64,000 nucleotides of DNA from Halotalea alkalilenta (GCF_001648175.1 NZ_CP015243.1:2294001-2358000), one strand, 5' to 3'. Counted from the stretch's first letter, positions 1-10,155 are shown. Numbers and translations are program-made. Notes: generated from the letters alone by a model not told the origin.

Positions 1-1
1 G

Positions 2-916
2 AGCGGCGGTGGTGAAGGTGGGCCGGCGTTCAGCTGGCGCGAGTCGGAGCAAAGTGGCGATAGCGTGATCGCCGGTTCCTTGAAGAGCGAGGAGACCCGT
101 TTCAACCGCACCGCAAGCTGTATCGCGCTGGCCCCCGACCATCTGTTGATCCTGCTGGTCGAGCGCGGTGAATTCATCAGCAACGTCTATGGCGAAGAAC
201 GCTTGGTCCACCAGGGTGACCTGATGATCCAGGACGCCTCTCAACCTTGCAGCCTGCGCTTCGACCCGCAGTTGGGACCCGCGATTGCGTGTGAGTTTCT
301 CTATCTGGTGCTCTCGCGCAGCGTGCTTGGCTATCTCGAAGGGCTCGAGCGCTTGCACGGACGTGTGGTGCCGAGGGGCGAGCCGCTCAACCACCTGCTC
401 GGTGGCCACCTTAAGCTTTTGCTGAGTATCGCCGACCAGCTCAGCGAGGAAGAGCGACGCTGTGCCGGGCGCGGCACGGTGGGGTTCTTCGTGCATGCGC
501 TCGAGCTGCTCTGCGGCCGCGTGCGTGCGCAGCCGGAGCCGGCCAATGCGCTGCTCAGCGGCATCTGCACCTACATCGAGCAGCACCTCGACCAGCCGCT
601 CGATGTGGGTACGCTGTGCCGGCGATTCGGGATCTCGCGCTCGAGCCTCTATCGCCTGTTCGAGCCGCTGGGCGGCATCGCCACGCACATTCGCCACCGC
701 CGATTGATTCGCGCACGCCAGTACCTGCTCTCGCCCGCTCATTCGCATCTGAGCATCGCCGCCATCGCGCGCCGCTGCGGACTGGAAGCGAACACCTTCA
801 CCCGGCTCTTCAACCAGACTTATGGGGTGTCCCCGCGGGAGGCCAGGATCATGGCGATCAAGCTGGGAGGCGATCCGCTCAAGCTGGCGCAGACGATCTG
901 GCGCGACGCTCCCTGA
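2..916 (+). CDS. AraC-family transcriptional regulator, 5' end cut by window edge
   Basis: Carries a C-terminal AraC/XylS double helix-turn-helix: first HTH around the RRFGISRSSLYRLF stretch, second around IARRCGLEANTFTRLF, followed by the GVSPREAR end typical of the family. A GTG at 65 could serve as start. However, the open frame runs upstream to base 2, and its residues there (AFSWRESE) match the SFSWHARG stretch of the neighbouring paralogue at 1448-2479, so the gene almost certainly begins outside the window. The N-terminal half is a cupin-like effector domain shared with the paralogue (both contain LALAPDHLL or IALAPDHLL and QDASQPCS). DNA binding and cytoplasmic location follow from the family; ligand and targets are unknown. 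Confidence 0.85.
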   Translation, partial: SGGGEGGPAFSWRESEQSGDSVIAGSLKSEETRFNRTASCIALAPDHLLILLVERGEFISNVYGEERLVHQGDLMIQDASQPCSLRFDPQLGPAIACEFLYLVLSRSVLGYLEGLERLHGRVVPRGEPLNHLLGGHLKLLLSIADQLSEEERRCAGRGTVGFFVHALELLCGRVRAQPEPANALLSGICTYIEQHLDQPLDVGTLCRRFGISRSSLYRLFEPLGGIATHIRHRRLIRARQYLLSPAHSHLSIAAIARRCGLEANTFTRLFNQTYGVSPREARIMAIKLGGDPLKLAQTIWRDAP

Positions 917-1447
917 GCGCCGACGCGGGACGCGTTGTAGGAATTTTCTCATAGTCGAAGGCGGCTGATTCTCTTGCCTGGGAAGAGTGTTAAATTTCTT
1001 TCGGCGGCGCATCGGACATAATGAGAAAAAATAATATATAGAGGTCCAGAATGTCTCATCGAGGCGCCATTACGTTTCGTGTAGCCAGTTTTAATTTGAA
1101 CGAAATGGACGATCTATGAGATGAAAATGGGATGGTCATGAGGCCTAAGAGATTCCTACACTAAAGTCATAAACCAGACGCGGTGTAGGGACATGCATCG
1201 GTCTCGCTCCCTGTCCGGTAGTGGCTGGCGATACCCGCCGTCACTGGGGTGGGAGGGGTGTCAGATGGCTTGGCGGGATTTCCCATTGGCCGTTGAATGC
1301 GTCGATTCGAAGCGATCATCGCGCAGGCAAGAGGTTGCTGTTATTTAGATTTTTACATGAAATAAATAAATAATCCGCCGCTCGCGAGGTTTTATGTATC
1401 TCTCTGGTGGGGGCAAAAATACAGGCATCCAATGAAAGGGGAGTGTC
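917..1447. promoter_or_regulatory. 531-bp intergenic region between the tandem AraC genes
   Basis: AT-rich compared with its surroundings, especially 1005-1060 and 1340-1400. TGTAGGAAT at 936-944 recurs inverted at 1152-1160, and a related TGTAGGG occurs at 1184-1190. These could be spaced regulator sites, as AraC proteins often use. A 22-codon open frame starts at 1050 but has no good ribosome site or other support. I see no convincing gene here. Confidence 0.4.
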
Positions 1448-2479
1448 ATGACCATGATTGCCGGGTGTTCAAAGCTCGAAGAAATAAATGAAAAACAAAT
1501 GTTCGAACGGAAGCTGGCCAGCTGGTTAATCGGTGTGCGTTCGGTCGAGGCCATGCAATCCCCTTGGAAGGGCAGCGCTTCAAGCTTCTCCTGGCATGCG
1601 CGGGGAGAGTATTTCTCGAGCCTGGTGGCCGGGACGGTGACGATGGGGGGGCAGTCGGTCAACCGTGGCATCTCGAGCCTGGCGCTGGCCCCTGACCACC
1701 TGCTGCTGCTGCTGGTGATCGAAGGCGAATTCATCAGCAGCGTCTATGGCGAAGAGCATCCGGTGCGCCAGGGTGACCTGATGTTCCAGGACGCCTCCCA
1801 GCCCTGCAGCTTCCGCTTTGCCCGTGAGTTCGGTGCGCCGCGCGCCTGCTCGATGCGCTACTTGATCCTGCCGCGCGAAATGCTCGGTCTCGACGGCAAC
1901 GTTGCCCAGCTGCATGGCAAGGTGGTGCGTCACGGTCGTCCGCTGGCGACGCTGCTCGAGCGCTATCTGGCCGCTTTGCTGGCCTTGGGTAGCGAGCTCG
2001 GAGAAGAGGACAACGAGACGATCGGGCGTGCCACGGTCGAAATGCTCAAGCCGCTGCTGGCACCGCTGTTCGCCGCTAAAGAAGAGGGCGCGCTGGTAGC
2101 CAATTCGACTCTGTGCGCGATTTGCGCCCATATTGAGCACAATCTTGAAACCGCGCTCTCGGTCGACAGCCTCTGCCGGCGCTTCGCGCTCTCACGCTCG
2201 AGTCTTTATCGCCTGTTCGAGCCGCTGGGTGGAATCGCATCCTACATCCGCAGCCGCCGCTTGGTGCGCGCACGCCAGTACCTGCTGTCGCCGGCGCTTT
2301 CCCACCTCAGCATCATCGCCATCGCGCGCCGCTGCGGCCTGGAAGCCAACACCTTCACTCGGCTGTTCAGCCAGGCTTACGGCGTTTCTCCCCGCGATGC
2401 CCGGACCATGGCGATCAAGTATCGCAACCACCCCGAGCAGCTCGCCCAGGCAGTGGTACTGAATCACAGCGCTTCCTGA
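1448..2479 (+). CDS. AraC-family transcriptional regulator (paralogue of the upstream gene)
   Basis: 343 residues with an N-terminal effector-binding region and a C-terminal AraC-type DNA-binding domain (roughly residues 235-335; motifs RRFALSRSSLYRLF and RCGLEANTFTRLF, then GVSPRDAR). The ATG at 1448 follows an AGGGGAG ribosome site. It is closely similar over its whole length to the truncated gene at 2-916, including the EGEFISSVYGEEH and QDASQPCSF stretches, so the pair is a tandem duplication. No catabolic operon is adjacent, so the target is unclear; the gene may regulate itself or its twin. A strong terminator follows at 2503. Confidence 0.9.
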   Translation: MTMIAGCSKLEEINEKQMFERKLASWLIGVRSVEAMQSPWKGSASSFSWHARGEYFSSLVAGTVTMGGQSVNRGISSLALAPDHLLLLLVIEGEFISSVYGEEHPVRQGDLMFQDASQPCSFRFAREFGAPRACSMRYLILPREMLGLDGNVAQLHGKVVRHGRPLATLLERYLAALLALGSELGEEDNETIGRATVEMLKPLLAPLFAAKEEGALVANSTLCAICAHIEHNLETALSVDSLCRRFALSRSSLYRLFEPLGGIASYIRSRRLVRARQYLLSPALSHLSIIAIARRCGLEANTFTRLFSQAYGVSPRDARTMAIKYRNHPEQLAQAVVLNHSAS

Positions 2480-2502
2480 CTCCACGACGCTCTCTTTCGA
2501 AC

Positions 2503-2532
2503 CGCCCGGCCTAGCCGGGCGTTCGTGTTTTT
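2503..2532 (+). terminator. Rho-independent terminator after the second AraC gene
   Basis: Perfect 8-bp GC stem (CGCCCGGC / GCCGGGCG) with a 3-nt CTA loop, followed by TTCGTGTTTTT. It lies 24 bases after the AraC stop codon. Confidence 0.85.
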
Positions 2533-2549
2533 GGCGCCGATGAAACCGA

Positions 2550-2903
2550 TCAGGCACCTCGCATAGCGCCGAACCAGGGGCCACCGCCTTCGCGCATCGA
2601 TGGCGGATAGAGCCGTTCGTAGCGCTGGCGAGCGTAGGCATCGGCGAACAGCTGGTGATAGAGCGCATCCGCAGTGCCCGCGCCTGTGAATGGGACGATA
2701 GCGAGTATCTCGAGCAGCCCGATGTCGCGTAGCGACTCGACCTCCGCTGTGTCGGCGCGGAGATAGCCCATCCAGCCATGCTCGCTTTCGACCTCGAGCA
2801 GCGGATCACGCTCGAGGGGAACGAGCAGATGGGTCAGGCCACGCTGGGCAAAGGCGGTCTCCAACCAGTCGCGATGCGACGCGCAGACGATCAGATCGAA
2901 CAT
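2550..2903 (-). CDS. Conserved-looking hypothetical protein, 117 aa
   Basis: The frame remains open further upstream to 2993, but the extra residues look non-coding and the internal ATG at 2903 (MFDLIVCASHRD) gives a natural start. The protein is soluble, rich in charged residues, begins with a beta strand (FDLIVCAS) and ends GGGPWFGAMRGA. No signal peptide, membrane segment or familiar motif was seen and I do not recognise the family. No clear ribosome site precedes 2903, so the start is only moderately sure. It is convergent with the AraC gene and runs in the same direction as the downstream smrB. Confidence 0.55.
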   Translation of the reverse strand: MFDLIVCASHRDWLETAFAQRGLTHLLVPLERDPLLEVESEHGWMGYLRADTAEVESLRDIGLLEILAIVPFTGAGTADALYHQLFADAYARQRYERLYPPSMREGGGPWFGAMRGA

Positions 2904-3050
2904 GCTGGGATCTCGCCAAGATATAAGGGGGCAAAGCGTTCGCTGGCCGCACGGATCACATCTTGCTAACGATCCGTGGGTGGAGAAAGGCAATGGGACG
3001 AAGGGAGCAAAGACAGGGACAAGGATGCGGCCAGGGGCCGCGCTCGGGGC

Positions 3051-3644
3051 TTAGCGGGCGCGCTTGAGCAGCACGTAGAGGGCGCCGGTGCCGCCGTCGC
3101 CGGGCGTGGCGGAACTGAAGGCGAGCACTTCAGGCCACTCCCGCAGCCAAGCGTTGACGTGGCTTTTGATCAGCGGATGACCGGCGGCGGCGCTCCACGC
3201 CTTGCCGTGCACCACCAGTACGCAGCGCAGGTGCTGCTCGAGCGCATCACCGAGAAACCCCTCGAGTTCGCGGCGTGCCTCCTCGACGCTGTAGCCGTGC
3301 AGGTCGAGCCCCGCCTGCCACTCGATCTCGCCGCGCTTGAGCCGCGTGATCAGGCGCTGGTCGAGATCGTTCAGCGCGAACAGCAGCGGCTGCGAGGGGC
3401 TCACCGGTTCGACCCGGCCGTCGCTCAGCCGGGAGGGCGCGTCGAGCGGGCGGTCGAGCGTTTCGGCGGCGCGGCGGCGCGCCTCGATCGCGTCGCGCTC
3501 GGAGGCTGAGCTGCGGCGGCCGGGATCGGCGCGGTTGCGCAGCTCGGCCTTGAGGCGTTCGACCCCTGCTTTGCGCAGGGCGCGGCGAAACAGTGCGGCT
3601 TCGTCTTCTTCTGCGCTGGATCGGTCGAGGTCGTCGTCGGACAT
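3051..3644 (-). CDS. smrB: Smr-domain endonuclease SmrB
   Basis: 197 residues with a charged N-terminal helical extension and a C-terminal Smr domain (about residues 100-195). The domain carries DLHG (114-117) and LVVHGKA (143-149), the conserved motifs of the family. In E. coli SmrB is recruited to collided ribosomes and cleaves the mRNA; E. coli SmrB has 183 residues. It is divergent from prmB-aroC, the same arrangement as in enterobacteria, which supports the assignment. The ATG at 3644 follows an AGGAG ribosome site. The very end (TGALYVLLKRAR) is the family's usual closing strand. Confidence 0.9.
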   Translation of the reverse strand: MSDDDLDRSSAEEDEAALFRRALRKAGVERLKAELRNRADPGRRSSASERDAIEARRRAAETLDRPLDAPSRLSDGRVEPVSPSQPLLFALNDLDQRLITRLKRGEIEWQAGLDLHGYSVEEARRELEGFLGDALEQHLRCVLVVHGKAWSAAAGHPLIKSHVNAWLREWPEVLAFSSATPGDGGTGALYVLLKRAR

Positions 3645-3777
3645 ACCGGTCTCCTGTGCTGTGCGCTTCGACGGCGGGGCAAACCAGCCGCGCAGTATAG
3701 CGGCTCGCTGCTGGCTTGGCTGTTGCTCGGCTGCGCGGAAGGTTAAACTGACCTTCCTCTGAATCGCCTACCTGCGG

Positions 3778-4788
3778 ATGCCGATGTCGAACACCGTCCC
3801 ACCGTCGTCTTTCTCGCTCGCCCCCCTCGATCCGCTCGCCGATACCGACGAGGCCCTGGCCGAGGAGCTCCTGACCCTGCGCGACTGCCTGCGCTGGTGT
3901 GCCAGCGCCTTCGCCCATGGGCAGCAGGGCAAGCCGCTCTACTATGGCCATGGTACCGACAATGCCTGGGACGAGGCAGTCGCGCTGGTGCTCGGCGCGC
4001 TGCGCCTGCCACCCGACAGCGGTAACGAAGTGCTCGACGCGCGGCTGCTGCGCGGCGAGCGTGAGCGAATCATCGCGCTGGCCCGGCTGCGGGTCGAGCA
4101 GCGACTACCGCTGCCCTATCTGCTGGGCGAGGCGCACTTCGCCGGCCACTTGTTCTGCGTCGATGCTCGGGTACTGATCCCTCGTTCGCCGATCGCCGAG
4201 CTGATCGAGGACGGCTTCTCTGCCTGGTTCCCCGAGCGCGACCCGGCAAGCGTGCTCGATCTCTGCACTGGCTGTGGCTGCATCGGTATCGCCGCTGCGC
4301 TGGCGCTGCCGACCAGCGAGGTGATCCTCGCCGACCTGAGCCAGGATGCGCTGGCGGTGGCGAGACGCAACATCACCCGCTTCGAGCTCGGTGGCAGGGT
4401 CAAGGCGGTCCACTCCGATCTGTTCTCGGCGCTCGAGGGGCGGCGCTTCGAACTGATCGTCTGCAATCCGCCTTACGTCGATGCCCGTGATCTCGCCAAC
4501 ATGCCCGCCGAGTTCCGCCACGAGCCGGCGCTGGCGCTCGGCTCCGGAGCCGATGGCCTCGAACTCACCCGTCGGCTGCTGCGCGAGGCGCGCGCGCATC
4601 TCACCGACGACGGTGTGCTGATCACCGAAGTGGGCAACTCCGAACGCCAGCTGGTCGAGGCCTTCCCCGAACTGCCTTTCGTCTGGGTCGAGTTCGAGCG
4701 CGGCGGCCACGGCGTGTTCGCGCTCACCGCCCGGGATCTCGACGCGCTTTCCACCGATATGCACCAGGAAGACTCCGATGTCCGGTAA
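3778..4788 (+). CDS. prmB: Ribosomal protein L3 N5-glutamine methyltransferase PrmB
   Basis: 336 residues; a SAM-dependent methyltransferase that modifies a glutamine of ribosomal protein uL3. The N-terminal helical domain includes YLLGEAHF (114-121). The SAM-binding loop is [10 protein letters not shown] (161-170) and the catalytic NPPY is at 230-233, followed by [10 protein letters not shown] as in PrmB rather than the release-factor enzyme PrmC. ATG codons at 3778 and 3784 are both possible starts. The end overlaps aroC by 11 bases, so the two are translationally linked, as in many gammaproteobacteria. Confidence 0.93.
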   Translation: MPMSNTVPPSSFSLAPLDPLADTDEALAEELLTLRDCLRWCASAFAHGQQGKPLYYGHGTDNAWDEAVALVLGALRLPPDSGNEVLDARLLRGERERIIALARLRVEQRLPLPYLLGEAHFAGHLFCVDARVLIPRSPIAELIEDGFSAWFPERDPASVLDLCTGCGCIGIAAALALPTSEVILADLSQDALAVARRNITRFELGGRVKAVHSDLFSALEGRRFELIVCNPPYVDARDLANMPAEFRHEPALALGSGADGLELTRRLLREARAHLTDDGVLITEVGNSERQLVEAFPELPFVWVEFERGGHGVFALTARDLDALSTDMHQEDSDVR

Positions 4789-5869
4789 CACCTTCGGTAC
4801 TCTGTTCACCGTCACTACCGCAGGCGAAAGCCACGGCCCAGCGCTGGTCGCGATCGTCGATGGCTGCCCCCCGGGGCTGCCGCTCGAAGCGGCCGATCTT
4901 CAGCGCGATCTCGACCGTCGCCGCCCCGGCAGCTCGCGCCATACCACCCAGCGGCGCGAGGCCGACGAGGTCAGGATTCTCTCCGGGGTGTTCGAAGGCA
5001 TGACCACCGGCACCCCGATCGCGCTGCTGATCGAGAACACCGACCAGCGCTCGAAGGACTACTCGAAGATCAAAGACCAGTTCCGTCCGGCCCACGCCGA
5101 CTACACCTACCACCACAAGTACGGCCGGCGTGACTATCGCGGCGGCGGTCGCTCCAGCGCCCGCGAGACGGCGATGCGGGTCGCCGCCGGGGCGATCGCC
5201 AAGCGGCTGCTGGCTCGCCACGGCGTCCAGGTGCGTGGCTACATGAGCCGGCTCGGTCCGATCGAGCTGCCGTTCGTCGCTTGGGAGGGGGTCGACGACA
5301 ATCCTTTCTTCTGCGCCGACCCGTCGAAGCTCGACCAGCTCGATGCCTACATGGAGCAGCTGCGACGCGACCAGGACTCGATCGGTGCCGAGATCACCGT
5401 GGTCGCCGAAGGCGTGCCGCCGGGTCTCGGCGAGCCGGTGTTCGACCGTCTCGATGCCGATCTGGCCCATGCGCTGATGGGAATCAACGCGGTCAAGGGG
5501 GTCGAGATCGGTGCGGGCTTCGCCTCGGTCGCCCAGCGCGGCAGCGAGCATCGTGACGAGCTCACCCCCGAGGGGTTCCTCTCCAACAACGCAGGCGGGG
5601 TGCTCGGCGGCATTTCCAGCGGCCAGCCGATCGTCGCCCGGCTGGCGCTCAAGCCGACCTCGTCGATCACTACACCGGGCCGCTCGATCGATGTCCGAGG
5701 CCAGGCGGTCGAGGTGATCACCAAGGGGCGCCACGACCCTTGCGTCGGTATCCGCGCGACGCCGATCGCTGAGGCGATGATGGCGCTGACCCTGGTCGAT
5801 CACTGGCTGCGCCACCGGGCGCAGAATGCCGACGTGCACGTCGACACCCCGGTGCTCGGCCAGCGCTGA
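4778..5869 (+). CDS. aroC: Chorismate synthase
   Basis: 363 residues, the usual length. It converts 5-enolpyruvylshikimate-3-phosphate to chorismate using reduced FMN, the last shikimate-pathway step. Signatures visible are [18 protein letters not shown] near the N-terminus, [18 protein letters not shown] (about 48-65) and [18 protein letters not shown] (about 124-141), which form the substrate and flavin sites. It begins inside prmB. Housekeeping gene with no oddities. Confidence 0.97.
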   Translation: MSGNTFGTLFTVTTAGESHGPALVAIVDGCPPGLPLEAADLQRDLDRRRPGSSRHTTQRREADEVRILSGVFEGMTTGTPIALLIENTDQRSKDYSKIKDQFRPAHADYTYHHKYGRRDYRGGGRSSARETAMRVAAGAIAKRLLARHGVQVRGYMSRLGPIELPFVAWEGVDDNPFFCADPSKLDQLDAYMEQLRRDQDSIGAEITVVAEGVPPGLGEPVFDRLDADLAHALMGINAVKGVEIGAGFASVAQRGSEHRDELTPEGFLSNNAGGVLGGISSGQPIVARLALKPTSSITTPGRSIDVRGQAVEVITKGRHDPCVGIRATPIAEAMMALTLVDHWLRHRAQNADVHVDTPVLGQR

Positions 5870-5932
5870 AGGCGTTTCCGGTTCGTCACCGCGCCCGCTG
5901 CGGGGCGCCCGTCGCGGGAGATCGATTTCGTC

Positions 5933-8101
5933 ATGCCGCTGCCTTCCCCGGTCGCCTCGCTGCGCAGGCTCTGGACCCTGGACAAGTTCGCACCGAGCGC
6001 CCGGGTCTTCGTCGCCCTGGTCGGTGCGCTCGGTTTCAGCCTCTGGCAGGGGGAGCCGGCGCACATGGTGGCGCTGTTTCTCGGCATCATCGCCTGTGCG
6101 CTGGCCGAGACCGACGATGGCTGGCGCGGGCGGCTGCGCGCGCTGGCCTTTACCCTGGCCTGCTTCACCATCGCCGCCTTCGCGGTCGAACTGCTGTTTC
6201 CCTATCCGCTGCTCTTCGCCCTCGGCCTTGGTGCCACCGCCTTCAGCCTGACCCTGCTCGGTGCGCTGGGGGCGCGCTACGCCACGATCTGTACCGCCAC
6301 GCTGATCCTGGCCATCTACACCATGATCAGCGTCGAGCAGCGCGGCGTGGTCTTCGATGCGCTATGGCGAGAGCCGCTGGCGTTGGTCAGCGGGGCGGCT
6401 TGGTATGGGCTGGTCTCGGTACTTTGGCAGGTCTGCTTCGCCCACCAGCCGGTGAAGCTGCGCATGGTGCGGGTGCTCAAGCTGCTCGGCGACTACCTGG
6501 TGCTCAAGGCCTCGCTGTTCGAGCCGGTGAGAGGGGTCGACCTGGAGGCGCGGCGGATCGAGCTGGCGCGCCAGAACGCGCGGGTGGTGGAGGCGCTCAA
6601 TCTCGCCAAGGAGGCGCTGTTCAGTCGCCTGCAGGGCCGGCGGCCCGATGGTCGGCTCAGCCGCTACCTGCGGCTCTACTTCATCATCCAGGACCTCCAT
6701 GAGCGGGCCACCTCGACCCACTACCCCTACGCGGCGCTGACCGAGGCTTTCTTCCATAGCGACGTGCTGTTCCGCTGCCAGCGGCTGCTGAGCCGCCAAG
6801 GGGTGGCATGTCGCGGGCTGGGCCAGGCGATGCTGATGCGCCGGCATTTCGACCATCGTGAAAGCGAACAGGCGCTCGAGGACCTGCGTGCCTCGCTCGA
6901 CCAGCTCGGTTCGGGCTCGGACCCCTCGCAGCGGGGCCTTTTGCGCTCGCTCGATGCGCTGGCGAGGAACCTCACCGAGCTCGAGCGCCAGCTGGCGCTG
7001 GCCGACAACCCCGAGGCGCTCGACGCGGCGCACGACCCCAGCCTGTTCGATCGCTCGCCGCAGGGGCTGCGCGACGGCTGGGAGCGCGTGCGGATGCAGC
7101 TGACCCCGCGCTCGGAGATTTTCCGCCACGCTTGCCGTCTCTCGGCGGCGCTGGTGGCGGGTTATGGCGCGTTACACCTGATCCACCCGACCCAAGGGTA
7201 CTGGATCCTGCTCACCACCCTGTTCGTCTGTCGTCCGAGCTATGGCGCCACGCTGCGTACCCTGCGCCAGCGCGTGGTCGGCACGATCATCGGGCTGCTG
7301 GTGGGGTGGGCGTCGATCACGCTGTTCCCCGCCCCGATGCTGCAGGCGATCCTCGCGGTGGCGGCGGGGGTGGTGTTCTTCGCCACCCGTGAGAACCGCT
7401 ATACCCTCGCCACCGCCGCGATCACGCTGCTGGTGCTGTGCTGCTTCAACCAGATCGGCGATGGCTTCGGCCTGATTCTGCCCCGGCTGCTCGATACCCT
7501 GCTCGGTGCGGGGCTGGCCGGGCTCGCGGTGCTGCTGGTGCTGCCCGACTGGCGGGGCCGGAGTCTCGAGCGCCAGGCCGCCACCTCGCTCGAGCGCGCA
7601 GCGGGCTACCTGGGCGAGATCGTGCATCAGTTCCAAAGCGGCCGGCGCGATGACCTCGCCTATCGGCTCGCCCGGCGTGACGCCCACAACGCCGATGCCG
7701 CGTTCTCGGCGCTATTGGGCAACATCCTGCTCGAGCCGCAGCGCCATCGGAGCGAAGCCGAGCCTGCGCTGCGTTTCTTGATCCAGTCCCACAGCCTGCT
7801 GGGACACCTGTCGGCGCTGGGTGCGCATCGTGACAGGATCAGGATATCGACCGAGCACGACCCGCTGGCCACGACCGCGAGCGAGATCGTTCAAGCGTTG
7901 GAAGCGATCGCCGCCGGACTGCGCGGGAGCGGGGAGCGGCGCTGGCTGTCGGCGTGCGAGCGGCGCCAGCCGGCGGTATCGGAAGAGAGCGTGGGAGAAG
8001 AGAACGATGCGCGGCGCCTGGCGATAACGCAGTTGGAGCTGATCCAGGCGCTGCTGGTGCCGCTCGACGATGCGGCGCGCAAGCTGGTCGCGGACGCCTG
8101 A
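5933..8101 (+). CDS. FUSC-family inner-membrane protein (YccS/YhfK-like)
   Basis: 722 residues with the duplicated layout of the fusaric-acid-resistance/YccS group. An N-terminal bundle of membrane segments (about residues 20-165) precedes a long charged cytoplasmic helical domain (about 170-390). A second hydrophobic bundle (about 395-535; e.g. LLTTLFVCRPSYGATLRT) precedes a C-terminal cytoplasmic tail. Proteins of this group are proposed exporters of aromatic acids or related compounds, but YccS itself has no firmly known substrate. The start ATG at 5933 has GGGAG about 13 bases upstream. It lies 63 bp after aroC in the same direction and may be co-transcribed. Confidence 0.85.
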   Translation: MPLPSPVASLRRLWTLDKFAPSARVFVALVGALGFSLWQGEPAHMVALFLGIIACALAETDDGWRGRLRALAFTLACFTIAAFAVELLFPYPLLFALGLGATAFSLTLLGALGARYATICTATLILAIYTMISVEQRGVVFDALWREPLALVSGAAWYGLVSVLWQVCFAHQPVKLRMVRVLKLLGDYLVLKASLFEPVRGVDLEARRIELARQNARVVEALNLAKEALFSRLQGRRPDGRLSRYLRLYFIIQDLHERATSTHYPYAALTEAFFHSDVLFRCQRLLSRQGVACRGLGQAMLMRRHFDHRESEQALEDLRASLDQLGSGSDPSQRGLLRSLDALARNLTELERQLALADNPEALDAAHDPSLFDRSPQGLRDGWERVRMQLTPRSEIFRHACRLSAALVAGYGALHLIHPTQGYWILLTTLFVCRPSYGATLRTLRQRVVGTIIGLLVGWASITLFPAPMLQAILAVAAGVVFFATRENRYTLATAAITLLVLCCFNQIGDGFGLILPRLLDTLLGAGLAGLAVLLVLPDWRGRSLERQAATSLERAAGYLGEIVHQFQSGRRDDLAYRLARRDAHNADAAFSALLGNILLEPQRHRSEAEPALRFLIQSHSLLGHLSALGAHRDRIRISTEHDPLATTASEIVQALEAIAAGLRGSGERRWLSACERRQPAVSEESVGEENDARRLAITQLELIQALLVPLDDAARKLVADA

Positions 8102-8153
8102 GCGCCGCGAACCATGTCAAGCACCGTAGGGTTGGGCGGTAGTCGGACCTTAC

Positions 8154-9062
8154 CTAGAACTTGTAGCCGGCGATCAAGTAGTAGCCCCAGCCGTTGGATG
8201 AAACCCTGAACGGGCCGTCGCCGAAGTCCAGCTGGGTGCCGTCCTTCCACTGGCCGCCGTTGTGCCAGTAACGCGCCACCGCCGAGAACTGCCAGTGGGT
8301 GTAACCGAGCGAGAGGATGTTGGTCGCCGCCAGCGAGTTGTTGGTGCGAATCGGCGACTCGTCGCCCAGGTCGGAGCCGAAGTCGTAGTTGGCGAAGCCG
8401 ATCCAGTTCAGCGAACCGCCCCACAGGTCGGCGAGCGGATAGAAGTACTTGATCTTGAAACGGTAGCCATCCCAGCTGTTCTCGTTCTCGGCGCCGTAGT
8501 TCTCCCACTGGTAGCGCGCATAGATGTTGGCCGAGAGGCCGAGCTTGGTACCGGTGTCGATGTCGGTGCCGAGACCGAGGAAGAGGGTGTTCTGGCGATT
8601 GTCGCTGTTGTGGCCCCAGTCGAAGATGTAGTTGCTGGCGATGTAGAACTCGTTGAACGGGCCGAAGCCGAGCTTGCGACCGGTCATTTCGTCGATCGAG
8701 AGCCTCGGTTCAACCTCCAGGAACATCGGCGAACCGTCGTCCCAGATCCCGCTGTCGGCGGCGTTGCCGATGCCGAAGAACTTGGGAAAGTCGATGTAGC
8801 CGTAGACGTCGAGCGGGCCCTTGCGACCGAAGAACTCGTACTCGAGATAGAGATCGTCGACCTTCTGGGGACCGAATCGGGTATGGCCGCTGCCGACTAC
8901 GTTGACCGCCTGGTTGAGCCAGTCGGAAAGATAAGGGCTGCGGCTATCGTCGGTGGCCTGGTAGCTGAGTGTCTCGCCGCTGGCATCGTCCGACTGGGCG
9001 AAAAGGGGGAGCGGCGCGAAAGCGGCGAGGGTGGCGCCGGCGCCGACGAGGATGGCCTTCAT
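8154..9062 (-). CDS. tsx: Nucleoside-specific outer-membrane channel Tsx
   Basis: 302 residues with a signal peptide (cleavage likely after LPLFAQ) and an outer-membrane beta-barrel ending in aromatic GYKF. It matches the Tsx pattern throughout: [17 protein letters not shown] near the N-terminus, [46 protein letters not shown] and a glycine-rich C-terminal strand. Tsx passes nucleosides and deoxynucleosides through the outer membrane. A NupC-type inner-membrane nucleoside transporter lies elsewhere in the window (35261-36508), so both steps of uptake are encoded nearby. Transcribed convergently with the FUSC gene. Confidence 0.93.
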   Translation of the reverse strand: MKAILVGAGATLAAFAPLPLFAQSDDASGETLSYQATDDSRSPYLSDWLNQAVNVVGSGHTRFGPQKVDDLYLEYEFFGRKGPLDVYGYIDFPKFFGIGNAADSGIWDDGSPMFLEVEPRLSIDEMTGRKLGFGPFNEFYIASNYIFDWGHNSDNRQNTLFLGLGTDIDTGTKLGLSANIYARYQWENYGAENENSWDGYRFKIKYFYPLADLWGGSLNWIGFANYDFGSDLGDESPIRTNNSLAATNILSLGYTHWQFSAVARYWHNGGQWKDGTQLDFGDGPFRVSSNGWGYYLIAGYKF

Positions 9063-9146
9063 TATGTTGTCGTCCCTTGCAGAGTGCGGTCGTTTTTGTT
9101 GATCCGGCTGGTGGATCCGGTCGACCCGATTAAACCTGCATTTGAG

Positions 9147-10070
9147 CTATTTGTTAACTCCTTCGTGAACACTTGTTCCGTGCGCAGTGCTGCCGTTAGC
9201 AGCGCGCTCGCGTTCGAGCAGCGCGATCATTCGCCGCGCCGCGCCGGAAAGCGTGCGGCCGCGATGGTGGAGGTAGCCGAGCGGGCGCAGCAGCGGCGGA
9301 TGGACCAAGGGCAGCGGGCGCATGCCTTCATCGATCATGGTCTCCGGCAGCACGCTCCAGCCGAGCCCGATCGAAACCATCATCTTCAATGTCTCCAGGT
9401 AGTTGGTCGACATCGCGATGCGCACCTTGAGCCCCTGGCGGGCGAAGTGCTCGGTGACGATGGTGCGGGTGAAGGTCTGCTCGCCGGGCAGCACCGCGTC
9501 GAAATCAGCGAGCATCGACAGATCGAGCCCTGGGGCCGTGAGCAGCGGGTGCTCCGGTCCGCAGACGTAGCGCAGCCGATCGATCCATACCGGCTGCACC
9601 AGCAGGCTCTGGTGCGGCGAGGGGGCCAGGGTCACCACCGCGAGCTCGAGGCTGCCGTCGAGCACCCCCTGGTAGGCCTGTTCCGAATCCAAAAAACGCA
9701 GCTCCATGTGCACGTTGGGATGGCGCTGGGTGAACGCCTTGAGCAGCGGCGGCAGGCGATGCAGGCCGACGTGGTGGCTGGTGGCGAGGCTCAATCGGCC
9801 GCCCACTTCGCCGTCGATGTCGGAAAGCTCGCGCCGGGTCTCATCCACCATGGTGATGATCTGGCGCGCCCTGGGCAGCAGCCGCTGGCCGCCATCGGTA
9901 AGGGTGACGCGACGCTGGATGCGGTCGAACAAACGCTGGCCGAGCAGCTCCTCGAGCACCGCGATGCGCTTGCTCACCGCGGGCTGGGTGAGGTGCAGGC
10001 GCTCGGCGGCGAGCGAGAACGAGCCGGTTTCGGCGACGGCGAGAAAGGCGATGAGGCTTTGGGTGTCCAT
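9147..10070 (-). CDS. LysR-family regulator divergent from leuCDB
   Basis: 307 residues with an N-terminal winged HTH (residues 1-60; SFSLAAERLHLTQPAVSKRI) and a LysR substrate-binding domain after about residue 90. It is divergently transcribed from leuC with a 262-bp shared control region. Pseudomonas has the same LysR-leuCD arrangement, which suggests control of leucine biosynthesis; the co-inducer is not known from sequence. An inverted repeat at 10135-10155 is a candidate operator. Confidence 0.88.
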   Translation of the reverse strand: MDTQSLIAFLAVAETGSFSLAAERLHLTQPAVSKRIAVLEELLGQRLFDRIQRRVTLTDGGQRLLPRARQIITMVDETRRELSDIDGEVGGRLSLATSHHVGLHRLPPLLKAFTQRHPNVHMELRFLDSEQAYQGVLDGSLELAVVTLAPSPHQSLLVQPVWIDRLRYVCGPEHPLLTAPGLDLSMLADFDAVLPGEQTFTRTIVTEHFARQGLKVRIAMSTNYLETLKMMVSIGLGWSVLPETMIDEGMRPLPLVHPPLLRPLGYLHHRGRTLSGAARRMIALLERERAANGSTAHGTSVHEGVNK

Positions 10071-10134
10071 CCTGCGAACTCGATGACGGGGCGTTTGGGC
10101 AAGTATATCCTTTTGGAATGGCTCGAATAACTAA

Positions 10135-10155
10135 CATGAATTGCTTTTATTCATG
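10135..10155. promoter_or_regulatory. Inverted repeat in the LysR-leuC intergenic region
   Basis: CATGAAT - 7 bases - ATTCATG, a perfect 7-bp dyad located 65 bp upstream of the LysR start and about 178 bp upstream of leuC. Size and position fit a LysR-type operator (T-N11-A class), but binding is inferred only. AT-rich promoter-like sequence surrounds it. Confidence 0.4.

Noticed and set aside
8262..10130. 622-codon plus-strand frame across tsx and the LysR gene
   Set aside because: Antisense of two clearly recognisable genes; no motif of its own.
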